Shown: positions 4,558 through 7,746 of the stretch, in pieces | Layout of the letters: every line of letters begins with the position of its first letter | How positions within the stretch are numbered: the first letter of the stretch is position 1 | Assembly (NCBI GenBank): GCA_021785055.1 | Contig: JAJYGS010000050.1 | Location: forward strand, 1-7,746 | Direction of reading: 5' to 3' | DNA length: 7,746 nucleotides | Origin: Nitrospirota bacterium | GTDB taxonomy: Bacteria; Nitrospirota; JACRHJ01 | The notes under the pieces: model-generated | What the model was told of the DNA's origin: nothing | The model's database searches: none | Seen by the model: only the letters and a program-made list of their open reading frames with translations | Made by a program: the position numbers and the translations under genes

Positions 4558-5598
4558 ATGCTAAAAGTCGCAGTGGTAGGTTCAAGCGGATACGCGGGGG
4601 GAGAGCTTCTCCGAATCCTCCTGGGGCATCCGGAGGTGGAAGTGACGGCGGTGACGTCGGAGAAATCGGCGGGGCAGCATATAACCTCGCTTTTCCCGCA
4701 CCTGGGGAGGGTATGCAACCTAACGCTGGAAAAGCTGGAGCCGACGGCGATAGCATCCAAGGCGGACGTGATTTTCCTGGCGCTACCGCACATGAAGGCG
4801 ATGGACGCGGCGGCGCAGTTCGTGGGCATTGGCAAACGCGTTATCGATCTCTCGGCGGACTACCGCTTCAAGGACGTTTCCGTCTACCAGAAATGGTACG
4901 GCGAGGAGCACAACCAGCCGGGCCTTGCATTCATGTCCGTTTATGGACTCCCGGAGCTGCACCGTGAGGAGATAAAGCGCGCGCGCATCGTCGGCAACCC
5001 CGGATGCTACCCGACCGGCGCGATACTTGCGCTTGCGCCGCTCGTGAAGGCGGGCCTTGCCGAGCCGGACAGCATAATCGTGGACTCGCACTCAGGCGTC
5101 TCCGGCGCGGGTCGAACCCCAGGCGCGATGTATCACTTCCCGGAGGCGAACGAGGCTCTTACCGCATACAAGGTGGGCGTGCACAGGCACACGCCGGAGA
5201 TAGAAAAAGAACTCTCCGGCCTCGCCGGGAAGGAGCTTACCGTATCCTTCACGCCGCACCTGGCGCCCATGAACCGCGGGATACTCACGACGGCGTATGC
5301 GAAGCTCACGAAGGAGGCGTCCACGGAACAGCTTGCGGTACTGTATGCAAAGTTCTACAAGAAGGAATTCTTCGTCCGCGTCCTGGGGCCTGGAGGGTAT
5401 CCGAACGTGAACGCCGTGAGAGGCTCCAACTTCTGCGACATCGGGGTATATTCCGACCCGCGCACGGGCAGGGCGGTGATAGTCTCTGCGATTGACAACC
5501 TTGTAAAGGGCGCGGCCGGCCAGGCGGTGCAGAACCTGAACGTAATAATGGGATGGGACGAGACGCGGGGACTTAAAAACCTGGGGATGTTTCCATGA
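4558..5598 (+). CDS. argC: N-acetyl-gamma-glutamyl-phosphate reductase
   Basis: ArgC catalyses the third step of arginine synthesis, the NADPH-dependent reduction of N-acetylglutamyl-5-phosphate to the semialdehyde, in the cytosol. The 346-residue product is of normal length for the long type. It has the N-terminal Rossmann motif VVGSSGYAGGELLRILLGHP (6-25), the LALPH segment (74-78), the catalytic cysteine in GNPGCYPTG (Cys150), DSHSGVSGAGR (176-186) and the conserved HRHTPEIEKEL (209-219) holding the catalytic histidine. The C-terminal part has NLVKGAAGQAVQN, also typical. The ATG is supported by AAGGA (4548-4552) 5 nt upstream. The gene overlaps argJ by ATGA. No convincing promoter lies directly upstream, so it may depend on transcription through the accessory cassette. 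All active-site residues are present. Confidence 0.97.
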   Translation: MLKVAVVGSSGYAGGELLRILLGHPEVEVTAVTSEKSAGQHITSLFPHLGRVCNLTLEKLEPTAIASKADVIFLALPHMKAMDAAAQFVGIGKRVIDLSADYRFKDVSVYQKWYGEEHNQPGLAFMSVYGLPELHREEIKRARIVGNPGCYPTGAILALAPLVKAGLAEPDSIIVDSHSGVSGAGRTPGAMYHFPEANEALTAYKVGVHRHTPEIEKELSGLAGKELTVSFTPHLAPMNRGILTTAYAKLTKEASTEQLAVLYAKFYKKEFFVRVLGPGGYPNVNAVRGSNFCDIGVYSDPRTGRAVIVSAIDNLVKGAAGQAVQNLNVIMGWDETRGLKNLGMFP

Positions 5599-6794
5599 AA
5601 CAGATAACAAACTACATCGTCCCCGGATTCATGGCCGGTGCGGTGAAGGCCGCCATAAAGAAGCCGGGGCGGCTCGACATGTCGCTTATATACTCCGAAG
5701 TCCCGGCGACTCCCGCGGCGGTGTTCACGAAGAACAGCGTAAAGGCCGCGCCTGTGCTCCTCGACATGGAGGTTATGAAAGGCCGCTCCGTCCGGGCGAT
5801 TATCGCAAACAGCGGGAACGCGAACGCCTGCAACGGCAACCGGGGGATGAAGGATGCGCTCGATACGGCGCACCTTGCGGGCGAGGCATTGGGCGTGGAT
5901 ACCTCGGACGTATTCGTCGCGTCCACGGGCGTGATAGGCGCCACCCTGCCGATGGACAGGATTGGCGCCGGGATTAAGCTCCTGCCAGCCGCACTGAAAG
6001 AAGATGGCCTTTTCGATGCCGCGCGCGGGATAATGACGACGGATACGTTCCCAAAGATTTACGGCGTGTCGGAGATAATCGGCGGGAAGGAAATCCGAAT
6101 CGCGGGAATCGCCAAAGGTTCCGGGATGATAAATCCGAACATGGCCACGATGCTCTCGTTTGTCATTACGGACGCGGCGGTGGAGAAGCGCGCTCTACAG
6201 GCCGCGCTTAAGGCGGGCGTGGACGGTTCTTTCAACTGCGTAACCGTGGACGGCGACACCTCGACAAACGACACGGTAATCGTCCTCGCCAACGGCACGG
6301 CGGGGAACAAAAAGATTACATCTGGCGGCGTGGAATACGAAAAATTCAAGGATGCCCTGGCTTCCGTGCTCCTCGCCCTTGCGAAGATGGTGGCGAAAGA
6401 CGGCGAGGGGGCCACTAAGCTGGTGGAGGTAGCGGTGGAAGGCGCGGCGAGTCCGGCGGAGGCGAAACTTGCCGCCAAGGCAATCGCAAACTCTCCGCTT
6501 GTGAAGACCGCGCTATTCGCCGAGGACGCGAACTGGGGCCGCATCGCCTGTGCGGCGGGCTATTCCAATGCTAAGATGAACGCGGAAAAACTTGAGATAT
6601 GGTTCGACCGTGTCTGCATGGTGAAAGGCGGCGTGGGCCTGGGTCCGGGTGCGGAAGCTAAGGCGTCGGCGGTGCTGAAGAAGAAGGAATATAAAATCAC
6701 CGTGAAGCTCGGCGCGGGAGAGTCAACGGCGCGCGTATTTACGACCGACCTGAGCTACGAGTACGTGAAGATAAACGCGGGGTACAGGAGCTGA
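5595..6794 (+). CDS. argJ: Glutamate N-acetyltransferase / ornithine acetyltransferase
   Basis: ArgJ transfers acetyl from N-acetylornithine to glutamate, closing the acetyl cycle of arginine synthesis; some members also use acetyl-CoA and replace ArgA. The 399-residue precursor has normal length. It keeps the autoproteolysis site GMINPNMATMLSF, where cleavage before Thr185 would give alpha and beta chains and free the nucleophile. It also has the oxyanion segment STGVIG (110-115), NSGNANACNG (72-81), DGDTSTNDT in the beta chain, and the conserved C-terminus YEYVKINAGYRS. Whether it is mono- or bifunctional cannot be read from the sequence. The start codon overlaps the argC stop (ATGA, 5595-5598), so the two are coupled. 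A Crp/Fnr-type gene follows after 10 nt in the same direction. Confidence 0.97.
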   Translation: MKQITNYIVPGFMAGAVKAAIKKPGRLDMSLIYSEVPATPAAVFTKNSVKAAPVLLDMEVMKGRSVRAIIANSGNANACNGNRGMKDALDTAHLAGEALGVDTSDVFVASTGVIGATLPMDRIGAGIKLLPAALKEDGLFDAARGIMTTDTFPKIYGVSEIIGGKEIRIAGIAKGSGMINPNMATMLSFVITDAAVEKRALQAALKAGVDGSFNCVTVDGDTSTNDTVIVLANGTAGNKKITSGGVEYEKFKDALASVLLALAKMVAKDGEGATKLVEVAVEGAASPAEAKLAAKAIANSPLVKTALFAEDANWGRIACAAGYSNAKMNAEKLEIWFDRVCMVKGGVGLGPGAEAKASAVLKKKEYKITVKLGAGESTARVFTTDLSYEYVKINAGYRS

Positions 6795-6804
6795 GGTATA
6801 CAAT

Positions 6805-7470
6805 TTGGACTCGCACGAATTCCTGAAAATATTTCCGGCGTTTCAGAAGATGCCGGGGGGCGTGGTGGAGAGGATACTCTCGTTCGCGCGGCGCAAAAAA
6901 ATTCCGGCGGGGACGTACGTCTATTCCGAGGGCGATTATTGCCAGGCCTTCACGTTCCTCATCTCCGGAGAAGTCCGGGTGTTCAAGACGGGAGAGACGG
7001 GGCGCGAGATAACGCTCTACGAGCTGGGAGCGGGCGACTCATGCATAATAAACGCCTCCTGCATCCTCTCCGCCGTTCCAACCCCGGCCAACGCGATGAC
7101 GACTGTCGAGTGCGACGCCCTGCTTCTGTCTGCGGCGGATTTCAAGGCCCTGACGGAAGAGTTCGCGGAGGTGCGGGAATATGTCTTCAAGGTGCTCTCG
7201 GAAAACCTCGCGAACGTGATGACGCTCGTGGAGGAGATCGCGTTCAAGCACATCGACGAGAGGCTTGTCGAATACCTTGAGGAGAAATCCGAACAGGGGA
7301 AAATCTCCGCCACTCACCAGAAAATAGCCGCCGACCTCGGCACATCGAGGGAGGTTATAAGCCGCCTCCTGAAGGACTTCGAGCGAAAGGGCAGGGTGGC
7401 GCTCTCAAGGAACCTTATAAGGCTTTTGGATGTGACAACTGTCACAGACGCCTCGAAACATACCGGGTAG
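6805..7470 (+). CDS. Crp/Fnr family transcriptional regulator with cysteine-bearing sensor domain
   Basis: This is a 221-residue regulator with a cyclic-nucleotide-binding-like beta barrel (about 8-118), a dimerisation helix (about 121-160) and a winged HTH_crp domain (about 165-212). The recognition helix TSREVISRLLKDFE (180-193) keeps Arg182, Glu183 and Arg187 at the places of the CRP residues that read TGTGA. The usual cAMP phosphate cassette is replaced by GDSCIINASC, with Cys80 and Cys86. With Cys46 and Cys103 there are four cysteines, which suggests redox, sulfur or metal sensing rather than cAMP; this is inference. The start is TTG (6805-6807) with GAGGT (6793-6797) 7 nt upstream. No earlier start is available before the argJ stop. 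It is probably co-transcribed with argCJ. Its 3' end contains a CRP-like operator, and the next gene encodes DUF2892, a neighbour often found with regulators of this type. Confidence 0.92.
   Translation: MDSHEFLKIFPAFQKMPGGVVERILSFARRKKIPAGTYVYSEGDYCQAFTFLISGEVRVFKTGETGREITLYELGAGDSCIINASCILSAVPTPANAMTTVECDALLLSAADFKALTEEFAEVREYVFKVLSENLANVMTLVEEIAFKHIDERLVEYLEEKSEQGKISATHQKIAADLGTSREVISRLLKDFERKGRVALSRNLIRLLDVTTVTDASKHTG
7431..7446. promoter_or_regulatory. CRP-type operator inside the 3' end of the regulator gene
   Basis: TGTGACAACTGTCACA is a perfect inverted repeat with 7-bp arms and a 2-bp centre. It fits the E. coli CRP consensus TGTGA-N6-TCACA at every fixed position. It is part of the coding sequence (residues DVTTVTD of the regulator's C-terminal tail). 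Its centre lies 41.5 bp before the predicted start at 7480, the class II activator position. The encoding gene itself has a CRP-like recognition helix, so it is the natural candidate for the protein that binds here. Confidence 0.75.
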
Positions 7471-7473
7471 TAT
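7468..7473 (+). promoter_or_regulatory. -10 box of the DUF2892 gene, class II activated promoter
   Basis: TAGTAT is placed so that the start of transcription is about 7480. No TTGACA-like -35 box is seen at the right distance (CAGACG at 7445-7450). This is expected if an activator bound at -41.5 replaces the -35 contact. The first three bases are the TAG stop of the regulator gene (7468-7470). Overlapping TATAGC (7471-7476) is an alternative. Confidence 0.55.
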
Positions 7474-7489
7474 AGCGCCATCTGTCCGG

Positions 7490-7524
7490 GCGCAGGGTGT
7501 AAGTTTTCAGGGTATATCCTGCGC
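7490..7524 (+). other. Long hairpin in the leader of the DUF2892 mRNA
   Basis: GCGCAGGGTGTA (7490-7501) pairs with TATATCCTGCGC (7513-7524) in 12 pairs, two of them G-U, around an 11-nt loop. It begins about 10 nt after the predicted transcription start and ends about 37 nt before the ATG. There is no T-tract after it, so it is not a standard terminator. It could stabilise the leader or slow transcription coming from the regulator gene; no function can be assigned from the sequence. Confidence 0.55.
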
Positions 7525-7561
7525 TGAACGGGCGGGAAAACAGCAAAAAAGAGGTGGGCGA

Positions 7562-7746
7562 ATGAAGAAGAATATCGGCGGTATCGAGAGGTTTCTGAGG
7601 GTCATGATTGGTCTTGGCATAATCTCGCTCGCGTTTGTCGGGCCGAAGTCTCCCTGGGCGTACCTGGGCGCCGTCCCTCTATTGACCGGCCTTATCGGCT
7701 GGTGCCCGCCCTATGCCATTTTCGGCATATGTACGTGCCGGAAGTG
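7562..7746 (+). CDS. DUF2892 (YgaP-like) small membrane protein, 3' end missing
   Basis: DUF2892 proteins are short inner-membrane proteins related to the membrane part of the YgaP rhodanese; their biochemical role is not settled. The visible 61 residues begin MKKNIGGIERFLRVMIGLGI, matching the family's N-terminal pattern (N-x-G-x2-(D/E)-R-x2-R). They contain two hydrophobic helices (about 12-27 and 32-47) and end in GWCPPYAIFGICTCRK. In this block the cysteines at 48 and 59 are family-conserved; Cys57 is additional. The family is usually about 65 residues long, so the stop should lie just past the window edge. The start follows a good Shine-Dalgarno sequence (GAGGT, 7551-7555). The gene has its own promoter with a CRP-like operator at -41.5, implying control by the regulator just upstream. 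Confidence 0.88.
   Translation, partial: MKKNIGGIERFLRVMIGLGIISLAFVGPKSPWAYLGAVPLLTGLIGWCPPYAIFGICTCRK

Noticed and set aside
5092..5610. A 172-codon minus-strand frame opposite argC
   Set aside because: It is a shadow of a G+C-rich coding region. The argC frame has all catalytic motifs, and the reverse frame has none.
7490..7524. The leader hairpin as a terminator of the Crp/Fnr gene
   Set aside because: It lacks a following T-tract; the sequence after it is GAACGGGCGGG.

Overview
The window is a piece of a bacterial chromosome. Most of it has moderately high G+C content (a 60-nt sample of argC is about 62% G+C). It carries conserved housekeeping genes interrupted or flanked by AT-richer accessory genes (a 60-nt sample at 3841-3900 is about 28% G+C). 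The order rplM-rpsI followed by argC-argJ, the Crp/Fnr regulator next to a DUF2892 protein, and a 26-nt dispersed-repeat sequence I recognise from many environmental genomes would fit a Desulfobacterota/Nitrospirota-like Gram-negative lineage. The sequence alone does not settle the taxonomy.

Layout. Positions 1-552 hold the 3' part of an mntA nucleotidyltransferase antitoxin and a complete hepT HEPN toxin, which form a type VII toxin-antitoxin pair. hepT ends inside the stop codon of a convergent rqcH-like NFACT gene (2198-549, minus strand). Between rqcH and rplM lies a compact divergent promoter in which one heptamer (TTGACAA, 2228-2234) can serve as the -35 element for both directions. The rqcH promoter lies so close to its ATG that the mRNA would be essentially leaderless, while rplM-rpsI has a leader of about 77 nt with two small hairpins. 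Two intrinsic terminators end the ribosomal protein operon.

Positions 3395-4547 hold an AT-rich cassette. A second leaderless-looking promoter drives a DUF433 antitoxin-like protein, which overlaps by ATGA a small membrane-anchored protein of possible PH-like fold. A two-helix membrane protein with an internal tandem repeat follows. No DUF5615/PIN toxin partner is present. The cassette runs with a 10-nt gap and no terminator into argC, which overlaps argJ by ATGA. argJ is followed 10 nt later by a Crp/Fnr-type regulator that starts with TTG.

The most striking regulatory feature is at the 3' end of the Crp/Fnr gene. There is a perfect inverted repeat, TGTGACA-AC-TGTCACA (7431-7446), which matches the E. 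coli CRP consensus TGTGA-N6-TCACA. It lies inside the coding region and is centred exactly 41.5 bp upstream of the start site implied by a TAGTAT -10 box (7468-7473). That is class II activator geometry, positioned to control the downstream DUF2892 membrane protein. The regulator's recognition helix keeps the Arg-Glu-x3-Arg residues that CRP uses on TGTGA. Its cyclic-nucleotide phosphate cassette is replaced by a cysteine-containing segment, so the signal is probably not cAMP.
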